From NCBI RefSeq assembly GCF_004362515.1, contig NZ_SNXU01000001.1, positions 4,030,001 to 4,094,000 on the forward strand: 64,000 nucleotides of DNA. The letters run 5' to 3'. The notes beneath the pieces were generated by a model. That model was not told where the DNA came from, did no database searches, and was given only the letters and a program-made list of their open reading frames with translations. Positions 26,525 through 35,108 of this stretch are shown here, one piece after another; positions within the stretch are counted from its first letter, which is position 1, and every line of letters begins with the position of its first letter. The DNA comes from Actinokineospora alba. Lineage in GTDB: Bacteria; Actinomycetota; Actinomycetes; Mycobacteriales; Pseudonocardiaceae. A program made the translations under genes and the position numbers.

Positions 26525-27503
26525 CTCGGAGATCCTGCTCACCCGCAGGCTGGTCGACGAGGCCATGGCGGCCCTGGACGGCACCTGCGAGGTCGACCTG
26601 TACGAGGGTCCGCCGACGGCCATCCCGCGCTCGGAGCTGCTGCGCCGGGTCAAGGGCAAGGACGGCCTGCTGACCCTGCTCACGGAGAAGGTCGACGCCG
26701 AACTCCTCGACGCGGCGGGTCCGCAGCTCAAGGTCGTGGCCAACTACGCGGTGGGTGTCGACAACATCGACATTCCTGAGTGCACCCGGCGGGGCATCCT
26801 GGTGACCAACACCCCGGATGTACTGACCGAGGCCACCGCCGACCTGGCCTGGGCGCTGATCCTGTCCTGTGTTCGCCGGGTCGCCGAGGGCGACCGGTTC
26901 CTCCGGTCGCGCGAAGAGTGGATCTGGGACCCGCGGATGATGCTCGGCCAAGAGCTCTACGGCCGCACGATCGGCATCGTGGGCTGCGGCCGTATCGGCC
27001 AGGCCACGGCCCGCCGCGCCCTCGGCTTCGGGATGCGGGTGATCTATCACAACTCCCGGCCGCTGCCCGCGGACATCGCGGGGGAGCTCAAGGCCGAGCT
27101 GCGCACGTTCGACCAGCTGGTGGCCGAGTCGGATGTCATCTCGGTTCACTGCCCGCTGACCCCGGCGACCCGGCACCTGTTCAACGCCGACGTCTTCGCC
27201 CGGATGAAGCCATCGGCGGTGCTGGTGAACACCGCCAGAGGCCCGGTCGTGGACGAGAAGGCCCTGGCCGACGCGGTCCGCGCGGGCGAGATCTTCGGCG
27301 CCGGACTCGACGTGTTCGAGCGGGAGCCGATCGTCGAGGAGTCGCTGCTCGACCTGGACGCGGTCACGATCGTCCCGCACCTGGGCAGCGCGACCGTGCA
27401 GACCAGGGCGGCGATGGGCCTGCTGGCGGTAGAGAATCTGCTGGACGGACTAGCGGGCACTAGGCCGCGTGCGCTGCTCAACCCGGAAGCGCTCAGTGAC
27501 TAG
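26517..27503 (+). CDS. D-isomer-specific 2-hydroxyacid dehydrogenase (glyoxylate/hydroxypyruvate reductase-like)
   Basis: 328 residues from the ATG inside the aminotransferase 3' end. NAD-binding motif GIVGCGRIGQATARR. The catalytic Arg is in NTARGPVVDE, Glu in DVFEREP and His in VPHLGSAT. It reduces a 2-oxoacid with NAD(P)H to the D-hydroxyacid. Coupling to the aminotransferase suggests both act in one route, and the glycerate kinase in the window would be a plausible next step if hydroxypyruvate is the substrate (inference). No terminator until after the GPGG gene. Confidence 0.9.
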   Translation: MADSEILLTRRLVDEAMAALDGTCEVDLYEGPPTAIPRSELLRRVKGKDGLLTLLTEKVDAELLDAAGPQLKVVANYAVGVDNIDIPECTRRGILVTNTPDVLTEATADLAWALILSCVRRVAEGDRFLRSREEWIWDPRMMLGQELYGRTIGIVGCGRIGQATARRALGFGMRVIYHNSRPLPADIAGELKAELRTFDQLVAESDVISVHCPLTPATRHLFNADVFARMKPSAVLVNTARGPVVDEKALADAVRAGEIFGAGLDVFEREPIVEESLLDLDAVTIVPHLGSATVQTRAAMGLLAVENLLDGLAGTRPRALLNPEALSD

Positions 27504-27564
27504 AAGATGGAAGGTTTGACTACCTCGGAACGCGGGCATTCCGGCTGGTGAGGAGGTACTAATC

Positions 27565-27708
27565 ATGGCAACCCTGTTGTGGATTATCGCTGTGGTGCTC
27601 GTAATCGGTGGCATTGTCACCTTGATTCGGGGACAAATGCTCTACGGAGCGCTACTGATCGTGCTCGGCCTGCTCATCGGCCCTGGTGGCGTCAGCATCT
27701 TCACCTGA
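27565..27708 (+). CDS. GPGG-motif small membrane protein, 47 residues
   Basis: Single hydrophobic hairpin-like protein that starts MATLLWIIAVVLVIGGIV and ends LLIGPGGVSIFT. The GPGG plus terminal Phe pattern marks a family of actinobacterial microproteins of unknown role. The ATG follows GAGGAGG by a good spacing. It lies 61 bp after the hydroxyacid dehydrogenase and before a bidirectional terminator, so it may be cotranscribed with that operon. Confidence 0.85.
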   Translation: MATLLWIIAVVLVIGGIVTLIRGQMLYGALLIVLGLLIGPGGVSIFT

Positions 27709-27739
27709 CCAAGCTGACCCCACCGCCTCTCTGAGGCAC

Positions 27740-27790
27740 CTGACATAGCGAAGCCCGTGCGTGAATCACGCACGGGCTTCGCTATGTCAG
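27740..27790. terminator. Perfect 23-bp bidirectional hairpin
   Basis: Arms 27740-27762 and 27768-27790 are perfect reverse complements around a 5-nt loop (gaatc). It is between the convergent stops of the GPGG gene and trpD. No long T-run on either strand. Confidence 0.85.
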
Positions 27791-27797
27791 CGACAGA

Positions 27798-28838
27798 TCA
27801 GCCTGCGAGCTCCGTGGACCGCACGGTCCAGCGGTCGAGCAGGGTGCTCGCGGCGCCTGAGTCCAGGGCGAGCGTGGCCTGCCCGAGGGCGGCCTCCAGG
27901 TCGGCGTGCACGTCGGCGGACAGCCCGCGGAACGCCGCGATGGCGCCCGCGGCGTTGAGCACCACGGCGTCGCGGACCGGGCCGGACTTCCCGGCCACCA
28001 GATCGCGGATCACCTGGGCGTTGAACGCGGCGTCGCCACCGCGCAGGTCCTGCGGCTCGGCGGCGGTGACCCCCAGCTTCGCCGGGTCGATCCGGTCCTC
28101 CCGGACCTTGCCGCCACTGACCACCCATACCGACGTGGTGGTGGTCGTGGTGATCTCGTCGAGGTTGTCGTCGCCGCGCACGACCAGCACGCTCGCGCCG
28201 CGCCGGGCGAACACCTCGGCCACGATCGGCGCCATCCGGGCGTTCGCGCAGCCCACCAGGCCCGCGGTCGGCTGAGCCGGGTTCGTCAGCGGCCCCAGCA
28301 CGTTGAACGCCGTGGGCACGCCCAGCTCGCGCCGGGTCGGGCCCGCGAACCGCAGCGCCGGGTGGAACGCGGGAGCGAAGCAGAACCCGATGCCGACCTC
28401 GCGCACGCAGGTGGCGACGGCGTCGGGGGACAGCTCGATCGCCACCCCGAGCTCCTCGAGGACGTCGGCGGTCCCGCACTGCGAGGACGCCGAGCGGTTG
28501 CCGTGCTTGGCCACCGGGACGCCCGCCGCGGCGGTCACCAAGGCGCTCATCGTGGAGATGTTCACCGTGTGGGCCTGGTCGCCGCCGGTGCCGACCACGT
28601 CGACGGCGTTGCCCCCGACATGGACGAGCTTGGCGTGCGCCAGCATGCCCTCGGCCATGCCCGCGATCTCGGCGGCCGTCTCACCCTTGGCGCGCAGGCC
28701 GATCGCGAACCCGGCGATCTGCGACGGGGTCGCGCTGCCGGACATGATCTCGTTCATCGCCCAGGTGGTGTCCTCGGCGGCGAGGTCGACCCCGTCGATC
28801 AGCTGGTTGAGCAGCCGGGGCCAGGTGCGGGCGGTCAT
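27798..28838 (-). CDS. trpD: Anthranilate phosphoribosyltransferase
   Basis: 346 residues. Joins anthranilate and PRPP in tryptophan synthesis. The PRPP/Mg loop GTGGDQAHTVNIST, the KHGNRSASSQCG anthranilate loop and the second metal site GDDNLDEIT are present. A run of six Thr follows that site. The ATG at 28838 lies one base after the TGA of the receiver-like gene, so translation is probably coupled; a GTG nine bases upstream is an alternative. Corresponds to Rv2192c, and as there it faces ctaE. Confidence 0.94.
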   Translation of the reverse strand: MTARTWPRLLNQLIDGVDLAAEDTTWAMNEIMSGSATPSQIAGFAIGLRAKGETAAEIAGMAEGMLAHAKLVHVGGNAVDVVGTGGDQAHTVNISTMSALVTAAAGVPVAKHGNRSASSQCGTADVLEELGVAIELSPDAVATCVREVGIGFCFAPAFHPALRFAGPTRRELGVPTAFNVLGPLTNPAQPTAGLVGCANARMAPIVAEVFARRGASVLVVRGDDNLDEITTTTTTSVWVVSGGKVREDRIDPAKLGVTAAEPQDLRGGDAAFNAQVIRDLVAGKSGPVRDAVVLNAAGAIAAFRGLSADVHADLEAALGQATLALDSGAASTLLDRWTVRSTELAG

Positions 28839-28839
28839 G

Positions 28840-29250
28840 TCAACCACGCGCGACGGGAAGGCGCTTCGAGCGCAGCACGTCGGCGACCGTCTCGGCGGCG
28901 GTCAGCGGGTCGAGCGGGTGCACGATCACCGCGTCGGCCTGCGACCAGGTGGCCAGCCAGCGGTCGTCCTTGCGGCGCACGGCGATGACGACCGGCGGGC
29001 ACTCGTCGATCTCGTTCTTGAGCTGGCGGCACAAACCGATGCCGCCGGTGGGCTGCGATTCGCCGTCGAGGATCGCGAGATCGATGTCACCGCCGTCCAT
29101 CTCCATCAGCACCTCGGCCACGGTGCCGACCTCGACATACGCCACGCGGCCGATATCCGCCGCCGGACGTCGCCCGATGGCTGTGACGATGGTCTCCCGG
29201 ACCTCGGGGCGGTGGCTGAACACCAGGATCTTCAGTGGCTGCGTGCTCAT
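28840..29250 (-). CDS. Response-regulator receiver-like protein with a degenerate acidic pocket
   Basis: 136 residues from the ATG at 29250, preceded by GAAGGA. The alternating pattern fits a CheY-like fold (KILVFSH, IDLAILDGE, PPVVIAVRRK, AVIVHPLDP). The usual acceptor Asp could be D62, but the acidic pair after strand 1 is Phe-Ser and the conserved Lys before Pro is His111. It therefore probably does not bind Mg2+ and accept phosphate in the normal way. No output domain. It is coupled to trpD and divergent from ctaE, so it may be a protein-protein switch (inference). Confidence 0.7.
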   Translation of the reverse strand: MSTQPLKILVFSHRPEVRETIVTAIGRRPAADIGRVAYVEVGTVAEVLMEMDGGDIDLAILDGESQPTGGIGLCRQLKNEIDECPPVVIAVRRKDDRWLATWSQADAVIVHPLDPLTAAETVADVLRSKRLPVARG

Positions 29251-29475
29251 GCTCTGGGGTCCTTCGCTAGGCCAGGTGCTGGTGGACACGATGTTATCGG
29301 TCTCACGTTCGGGCCTGGCCCAAGGCGTCCAACTGGGGCCCGACGTGCGGTTTTCCGCTCGAACGGCCGACGGTTCGCCGGTGGGGGCGCACCTTCGCCC
29401 ACGATCGTCAAGGTGTGACCGGGGCGACGCGCGACCCGCCGTGGACCCGATACGCCATCCCGGTCACACGCACGA

Positions 29476-29481
29476 CATAAT
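29476..29481 (+). promoter_or_regulatory. -10 element of leaderless ctaE
   Basis: CATAAT seven bases before the GTG of ctaE. The ATG formed by its last bases is in frame but would fall inside the promoter, favouring the GTG as first codon. Confidence 0.5.
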
Positions 29482-29488
29482 GCGTCGC

Positions 29489-30109
29489 GTGACAACAGCA
29501 GCGCCCTCCATTGGTCAGCGTGTGCATTCGCTGAACCGGCCGAACATGGTCAGCGTCGGCACCATCGTGTGGCTGTCCAGCGAGCTCATGTTCTTCGCCG
29601 GCCTGTTCGCGATGTTCTTCACCGTCAAGGCGCAGAACGCGACCGGACACTGGCCCCCGCCCCTCGAGGCGGGCGGTGAGCCGATCCACCTGAACCTGCC
29701 CTTCGCGCTGCCGTTCACCATCATCCTGGTGGCGTCATCGTTCACGTGTCAGCTCGGCGTGTTCGCCGCCGAGCGGGGCGACGTGTTCGGCCTGCGCCGG
29801 TGGTACATCCTGACGCTGATCATGGGTGCGATCTTCGTCGGCGGCCAGGCCTACGAGTACATGCAGCTCGTGCACGAGGGTGTCACCATCCCCTCGGGCG
29901 GCTTCGGCACCGTGTTCTACCTGACCACCGGGTTCCACGGCCTGCACGTCATCGGCGGTCTCGTCGCGTTCGTGTACCTGCTGATCAGGACGCGGCTGAG
30001 CAAGTTCACCCCGGCCCAGGCCACGTCGGCGATCGTGGTCTCGTACTACTGGCACTTCGTCGACATCGTGTGGATCGGACTGTTCGCGGTCATCTACCTG
30101 GTGCCGTGA
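29489..30109 (+). CDS. ctaE: Cytochrome c oxidase subunit III
   Basis: 206 residues, five membrane helices, beginning VTTAAPSIGQRVHSLNRPNMVSVG in two overlapping segments typical of actinobacterial CtaE. The SSELMFFAGLFAMFF and GFHGLHV.GG segments are family marks. It packs against subunit I, whose gene (ctaD) is not in this window. It starts the ctaE-qcrC-qcrA-qcrB cluster as in mycobacteria (Rv2193-Rv2196). Confidence 0.95.
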   Translation: MTTAAPSIGQRVHSLNRPNMVSVGTIVWLSSELMFFAGLFAMFFTVKAQNATGHWPPPLEAGGEPIHLNLPFALPFTIILVASSFTCQLGVFAAERGDVFGLRRWYILTLIMGAIFVGGQAYEYMQLVHEGVTIPSGGFGTVFYLTTGFHGLHVIGGLVAFVYLLIRTRLSKFTPAQATSAIVVSYYWHFVDIVWIGLFAVIYLVP

Positions 30110-30168
30110 TGGCCGCCACCCACCACAGCTTCGCCGAGCCCGCACTGACAGCAAGGGTTGCCGCTTAA

Positions 30169-30966
30169 ATGACCAAGAAACAACGGAGCCACAGCAAGGG
30201 CCGCAGGCGCATCGCGGGCCTGCTGGCGCTCGGCATGGCGCTGATGACGCTCGGCCTGCTGTACTCGGCGTTCGCGCCGCAGCCGCAGGTCGCACAGGCC
30301 CAGGGCGACCCGGCCGCGCTGCGCAAGGGCGAGCAGATCTACAACAACACCTGCATCAGCTGCCACGGCACCAACCTCGAGGGCGTCACCGACCGCGGCC
30401 CCAGCCTCATCGGCGTGGGCGAGGCGTCGGTGTACTTCCAGACCGCGACCGGGCGCATGCCCGCGGTCCGGCAGGAGGCCCAGGCCGAGCGCAAGCCTCC
30501 GAAGCTGACCCCCGAGGAGATCGACGCCCTGATGGCGTTCGTCCAGTCCAAGGGCGGCGGCACCCAGCTGCCCCAGGAGTCGGGCAGCCAGCTCGTCGGC
30601 GACAACCCCGCCCGCGGTGGCGAGCTGTTCCGGCTGAACTGCGCCTCGTGCCACAACTTCACCGGCCGCGGCGGAGCGCTGTCCTCGGGCAAGTTCGCGC
30701 CCAAGCTCGACGGTGTCAGTGAGACCGAGATGTACGCGGCGATGCTCGTCGGCCCGCAGAACATGCCGACGTTCTCCGACCGCCAGCTCAGCCCGGCTGA
30801 GAAGAAAGACATCATCGCCTACGTGAGGTCGGTGACCGACGGGAACAACAACCCCGGCGGCAATCCGATCGGCGGCCTTGGTCCGCAGTCCGAAGGCCTG
30901 ATCGCGTTCATCGTGGGTATGGCGGCCCTGGTCGGCATCACCCTGTGGATTGGGGCGAAGTCATGA
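30169..30966 (+). CDS. qcrC: Cytochrome bc1 complex diheme cytochrome c subunit QcrC
   Basis: 265 residues: N-terminal signal/anchor helix, two cytochrome c domains with heme motifs CISCH and CASCH, each followed by distal Met candidates (GRMPA, QNMPTF), and a C-terminal membrane helix. The fused diheme form replaces soluble cytochrome c and passes electrons directly to CtaC. ATG 59 bp after ctaE; its TGA overlaps the qcrA ATG. Confidence 0.96.
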   Translation: MTKKQRSHSKGRRRIAGLLALGMALMTLGLLYSAFAPQPQVAQAQGDPAALRKGEQIYNNTCISCHGTNLEGVTDRGPSLIGVGEASVYFQTATGRMPAVRQEAQAERKPPKLTPEEIDALMAFVQSKGGGTQLPQESGSQLVGDNPARGGELFRLNCASCHNFTGRGGALSSGKFAPKLDGVSETEMYAAMLVGPQNMPTFSDRQLSPAEKKDIIAYVRSVTDGNNNPGGNPIGGLGPQSEGLIAFIVGMAALVGITLWIGAKS

Positions 30967-32099
30967 GTTCGAACACCCCCCAGGACGTGCCCAGCGACGA
31001 AGAGCTGGCCCAGATGTCCCGGGACGACCTGGTCAAGCTTGGCAACAAGCTCGACGGCGTCGAACTGGTCGAATACCCGGACCCGTGGCCGGTCAAGGGC
31101 ACCCGCGCGGAGAAGCGCGCCGAGCGCGCCGTCGCACTGTGGTTCCTGATCGCGGCGCTCGCGGGGTTCGCGTTCATCGGCGTGTTCCTCTTCTGGCCGC
31201 ACGCCTACGTCGCTCCGAACACCGACGGGTACTTCATGTACTCGCTGTTCACCCCGATGCTGGGTGCGACCCTGGGCCTGTCGATCCTGGGTGTCGGTGT
31301 CGGCGCGCTGCTCTACATGAAGAAGTTCGTCCCGCACGAGGTCGCGGTGCAGCAGCGCAACGACAGCGGGTCCTCCGAACTGGACAAGGCGACGATCCTC
31401 GCCGAGCTCGCCGACGCGGGTGACCGCACCACCATCGCCCGCCGCTCGCTGATCAAGCGCTCCGCCGGCCTCGGCGCGGGCGCGATGGGCCTCGGCATCG
31501 GCGTGTTCGCCATCGGCGGCCTGGTCCGCGACCCGTGGGCGCAGACCGAGTCCAAGGACTCGCTGTGGCACACCGGGTGGAAGCACGAGAAGCCGGGCGA
31601 GAAGGTCTTCCTGCGCCGCGCCACCGGCCACGCGCACGAGGTCTCCCTGGTCCGTCCCGAAGACCTGTCCGCCGGTGCGATGGAAACGGTGTTCCCGTTC
31701 CGCGAGTCGGAGCGTGAGGACCACCACGCGCTGTCCAAGGCGCTCAAGCGCTCGGACAACCCGGTCATGCTGATCCGCCTGCGCTCCGAGGACGGCCGCA
31801 AGGTCGTCAAGCACCAGGGCCAGGAAGACTTCAACTACGGCGACTACTACGCGTACACGAAGATCTGCAGCCACCTCGGCTGCCCGACGTCGCTGTACGA
31901 GGACGCCACCAACCGCATCCTGTGCCCGTGCCACCAGTCGCAGTTCGACGCGCTGGCCTACGGCAAGCCCATCTTCGGTCCGGCGACCCGCAAGCTGGCC
32001 CAGTTGCCCATCGCGGTCGATGAGGAGACGGGCTACTTTATTGCCAGGAGCGATTTCATCGAGCCGGTCGGGCCCGCATTCTGGGAGCGGAAGTCATGA
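30963..32099 (+). CDS. qcrA: Cytochrome bc1 complex Rieske iron-sulfur subunit QcrA
   Basis: 378 residues from the ATG in the ATGA overlap with qcrC. Three membrane helices, the actinobacterial form, precede a Rieske domain with CSHLGC and CPCHQSQFD (two Cys, two His for the 2Fe-2S cluster, plus the disulfide pair). A twin-Arg-like segment IARRSLIKRSAGLGAG precedes the third helix. Transfers electrons from menaquinol to QcrC. Overlaps qcrB by ATGA. Confidence 0.96.
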   Translation: MSSNTPQDVPSDEELAQMSRDDLVKLGNKLDGVELVEYPDPWPVKGTRAEKRAERAVALWFLIAALAGFAFIGVFLFWPHAYVAPNTDGYFMYSLFTPMLGATLGLSILGVGVGALLYMKKFVPHEVAVQQRNDSGSSELDKATILAELADAGDRTTIARRSLIKRSAGLGAGAMGLGIGVFAIGGLVRDPWAQTESKDSLWHTGWKHEKPGEKVFLRRATGHAHEVSLVRPEDLSAGAMETVFPFRESEREDHHALSKALKRSDNPVMLIRLRSEDGRKVVKHQGQEDFNYGDYYAYTKICSHLGCPTSLYEDATNRILCPCHQSQFDALAYGKPIFGPATRKLAQLPIAVDEETGYFIARSDFIEPVGPAFWERKS

Positions 32100-33742
32100 G
32101 CGCAATCACAACTCCCACCAAGGCCAACTCCGCCGCCTCCCGTGCCGCGGGTGGTGCTGCCAAGTGGGCGGATGACCGCTATCACCTGGCCAAGGGCATG
32201 CGCCACCAGATGAACAAGGTCTTCCCGACGCACTGGTCGTTCCTGCTCGGCGAGATCGCGCTCTACAGCTTCATCGTGCTGCTGCTCTCGGGCACCTACC
32301 TGGCGCTGTTCTTCGACCCCTCCATGCAGGAGGTCGTCTACCAGGGTTCGTTCGTCAACCTGCGTGGCCTGGAGATGTCGCGGGCCTATGAGTCGACGCT
32401 GATCATCACCTTCGACGTGCGCGGCGGCCTGTTCGCCCGGCAGGTCCACCACTGGGCGGCCCTGCTGTTCATGGCGGCGATCGTCTGCCACATGTTCCGC
32501 GTGTTCTTCACCGGCGCCTTCCGGCGCCCGCGTGAGGTCAACTGGGTCATCGGCGTGCTGCTGTTCCTGCTCGGCGCGTTCGAGGGCTTCGCGGGCTACT
32601 CGCTCCCCGACGACCTGCTCTCCGGCGCGGGTCTGCGGATCATGTCCGGCCTGCTGCTGTCGCTGCCGGTCGTGGGTACCTGGGTGCACTGGCTGCTCTT
32701 CGGCAGCGAGTTCCCCGGCGAGGACATCGTGCCTCGCCTCTACACGGTCCACATCCTGCTGCTGCCGGGCATCCTGCTCGCGCTCATCGGCGTCCACCTC
32801 GCGCTGGTCTGGTACCAGAAGCACACCCAGTTCCCGGGCGTGCGGCGCAAGGAGACCAACGTCGTCGGCGTCCGGATCATGCCGGTGTTCGCGATCAAGG
32901 GCGGCGCGTTCATGGCCGTCGTCGTCGGCGTCACCGCCGCCCTGGGTGGCCTGTTCCAGATCAACCCGATTTGGAACTTCGGACCGTTCAACGCGGCGCA
33001 CATCTCCGCGGGCACGGTGCCCGACTGGTACATGGGCTGGACCGACGGGTTGATCCGACTCTGGCCCGCGTGGGAGATCTACCTCGGGGACTACACGATC
33101 CCGGCGGCGTTCTTCCCGTTCCAGCTGGGTCTGCCGCTGCTCGGCGGCATCGCGGCGGCCTACCCGTGGATCGAGCGCTGGTTCACCAAGGACTACGCGC
33201 ACCACAACCTGCTGCAGCGTCCGCGTGACGTTCCCGTCCGCACCAGCCTCGGCATGATGGCGATCACCTACTTCATGGTGTCGCTGCTGTCGGCGGCGAA
33301 CGACGTGCTGGCCGAGAAGTTCTTCATCTCGCTCAACGCGACGACGTGGATGGGCCGCATCGGTCTGCTGGTGCTGCCGCCGCTGGCGTACTTCATCACC
33401 TACCGCATCTGCCTGGGCCTGCAGCGCTCGGACCGCGAGGTGCTGGAGCACGGTGTCGAGACCGGCATCATCAAGCGCCTGCCGCACGGCGAGTTCATCG
33501 AGATCCACCAGCCGCTCGGCCCGGTGGACGACCACGGCCACCCGATCCCGCTGGAGTACCAGGGCGCGGCGGTGCCGAAGAAGATGAACAAGCTCGGCTC
33601 GGCGGGTGCGCCGGTCGCCGGTTCCTGGCTCACGCCGGACCCGGTCGAGGAGACCACGGCACTGGCCCGGGCCCGCGCGGCCCAGCACAACGGCCACACC
33701 GAGATCGAGGCGACCAAGGCTGAAGAGCCGAAGAGTCACTAA
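32096..33742 (+). CDS. qcrB: Cytochrome bc1 complex cytochrome b subunit QcrB
   Basis: 548 residues with at least eight membrane helices and a long cytoplasmic C-terminal tail, as in actinobacteria. Heme-ligand His pairs are on helices II and IV (VHHWAALLFMAAIVCHMFRV and the WVHWLLFG...YTVHILLLPG region). The Qo motif follows with the usual PDW..G pattern (VPDWYMGW). Quinol oxidation and reduction sites of the bcc-aa3 supercomplex. Ends at a strong terminator. Confidence 0.96.
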   Translation: MSAITTPTKANSAASRAAGGAAKWADDRYHLAKGMRHQMNKVFPTHWSFLLGEIALYSFIVLLLSGTYLALFFDPSMQEVVYQGSFVNLRGLEMSRAYESTLIITFDVRGGLFARQVHHWAALLFMAAIVCHMFRVFFTGAFRRPREVNWVIGVLLFLLGAFEGFAGYSLPDDLLSGAGLRIMSGLLLSLPVVGTWVHWLLFGSEFPGEDIVPRLYTVHILLLPGILLALIGVHLALVWYQKHTQFPGVRRKETNVVGVRIMPVFAIKGGAFMAVVVGVTAALGGLFQINPIWNFGPFNAAHISAGTVPDWYMGWTDGLIRLWPAWEIYLGDYTIPAAFFPFQLGLPLLGGIAAAYPWIERWFTKDYAHHNLLQRPRDVPVRTSLGMMAITYFMVSLLSAANDVLAEKFFISLNATTWMGRIGLLVLPPLAYFITYRICLGLQRSDREVLEHGVETGIIKRLPHGEFIEIHQPLGPVDDHGHPIPLEYQGAAVPKKMNKLGSAGAPVAGSWLTPDPVEETTALARARAAQHNGHTEIEATKAEEPKSH

Positions 33743-33753
33743 GTCAGTCGAAT

Positions 33754-33788
33754 AAGGGGCGGCACCCGGTTCAGGGGTGCCGCCCCTT
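33754..33788 (+). terminator. Intrinsic terminator of the qcr operon
   Basis: 14-bp perfect stem (33754-33767 with 33775-33788), 7-nt loop, followed by TTCGTTT, twelve bases after the qcrB stop. Confidence 0.9.
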
Positions 33789-33834
33789 TTCGTTTCCTGG
33801 GATGGTTTCAGGCGGCGCACGGTAGCCTGCCGCG

Positions 33835-34728
33835 GTGCTGGGGTCGCGTCGGGAATGGCTGCGGTGGGTCGCGAGCGGAATCGCGGTGTCCGCCGTACTG
33901 TCCTGTGCACCCGCCCGATCAAGCACCCCGGAGACACTGCCCGTGACGAGCCACGTGCAGGCGGCGCACGCCGCGTGCCCCTTGCCCGAATCCGGTTTCG
34001 ACTGTGACTTCCAGGGCCGCTTCGCCGCCGTCGAGACCTACCTGGCGGGCAGGCCGGGCACGGTCGGGATCGTCGTGCGCGACGGCGCCACGGGTGCGCT
34101 GTGGAGCAACGGGCACGCCGAGGACCTGACGTGGACGGCGTCCACGATCAAACTCGCGATGGTGGTCGACCTGTTCGTGCGCGAGCGCGAACGCAAGCTC
34201 CGGCTGTCCGACGCAGACCGACGCGCGATCGACGCGATGCTGCACACTTCGGACGACGAGTCGGCGACCATGCTGTGGTCGAAATTCGGCGGACGTGACC
34301 ATTTGGCGTTCAACAACGCCTTCCCCGCCTTCGGGATGACGTCGCTGAAGCCGCAGCCGGGGTTCGGGAAGATGTTCCCGTACTGGGGCTTCCAGAAGTG
34401 CACGGCGGCCGACCTGGAACGTCTCATGAGGTATGTGCTGACCGAGCTGCCCGCGGCCGAACGCTCCGCGATCGTCGACCGGATGCGCGGTGTGGGGCCG
34501 AACCAGCAGTGGGGTCTGTGGGCCGCGGGCACGGCGGCCCGGCCCGGGGTGAAGGCGGGTTGGTCGGACGAGGAGGGCGGCGCGGTGATGAACAGCGTCG
34601 GCTTCGTCGGGCCCGAGGAGCGCTACACGGTGGCGATCATGAACAACCTCGCGGGCCGGGGCGGCCAGGAAGACGGCCGGACAACGGTCAGCGAGGTCGC
34701 CAGGATGCTCTTCGACGGGCGGTTCTAG
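33835..34728 (+). CDS. Beta-lactamase-fold serine hydrolase lipoprotein
   Basis: 297 residues. Signal peptide with lipobox AVLSC (C24). The active-site SxxK is S103-T-I-K106 in TASTIKLAMVVDLF. An SDDES segment (139-143) holds the SDN-like position and VKAGW the KTG-like strand, so the third motif is atypical. It could be a low-activity beta-lactamase, a D,D-peptidase-like protein or a non-catalytic relative. The GTG start is six bases after TAGCCT (33823-33828), so it is leaderless. Stands alone between the qcr operon and the convergent Lrp-type gene. Confidence 0.75.
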   Translation: MLGSRREWLRWVASGIAVSAVLSCAPARSSTPETLPVTSHVQAAHAACPLPESGFDCDFQGRFAAVETYLAGRPGTVGIVVRDGATGALWSNGHAEDLTWTASTIKLAMVVDLFVRERERKLRLSDADRRAIDAMLHTSDDESATMLWSKFGGRDHLAFNNAFPAFGMTSLKPQPGFGKMFPYWGFQKCTAADLERLMRYVLTELPAAERSAIVDRMRGVGPNQQWGLWAAGTAARPGVKAGWSDEEGGAVMNSVGFVGPEERYTVAIMNNLAGRGGQEDGRTTVSEVARMLFDGRF

Positions 34729-34738
34729 CCCCTCGTCT

Positions 34739-35023
34739 CTAGCCCTCGTCGACGCCGCTGTCGAACGCGGCGTCGGTGTCGCGCCTGGAGTACGAGCGGA
34801 AAGCGATGTGGGTGTCGGTGTCGAGGACACCGTCGACCTTGTTGATCTCGTCGGGGATCAGCTGCGCCAACTCCTCGTGCTGCGCGACCCGGACGATGGC
34901 GACCAGGTCGACGTCACCCGCGCACGAGTACACCTCGGCGACCCCCTCGATGTCCGCGATCGCCTGAGCGGTCTCGGGAATGCTGTCCGTCGCTGCCCGG
35001 ATCAACACGATCGCGGTGATCAT
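34739..35023 (-). CDS. Stand-alone Lrp/AsnC ligand-binding (RAM) domain protein
   Basis: 94 residues forming only the RAM domain of Lrp/AsnC regulators (ITAIVLIRAA..., YSCAGDVDLVAIVRV, VDGVLDTDTHIAFRSYS). There is no HTH. Such proteins bind amino acids and oligomerise, or modulate full-length Lrp partners. ATG with GGGAG upstream. Divergent from ybaB with an 85-bp gap. Confidence 0.85.
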   Translation of the reverse strand: MITAIVLIRAATDSIPETAQAIADIEGVAEVYSCAGDVDLVAIVRVAQHEELAQLIPDEINKVDGVLDTDTHIAFRSYSRRDTDAAFDSGVDEG

Positions 35024-35108
35024 CTGACGCTCCCTTGTCGGTTCTCCTGAGCCTAGCCGCCGAAGACATTAGGCTCTCGACGGCGACCGTACGACAGGGG
35101 AGACACAC

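Noticed and set aside
28838..28847. GTG 28847 as trpD start
   Set aside because: It is in frame, but the ATG at 28838 sits directly after the upstream stop and fits coupled translation better.
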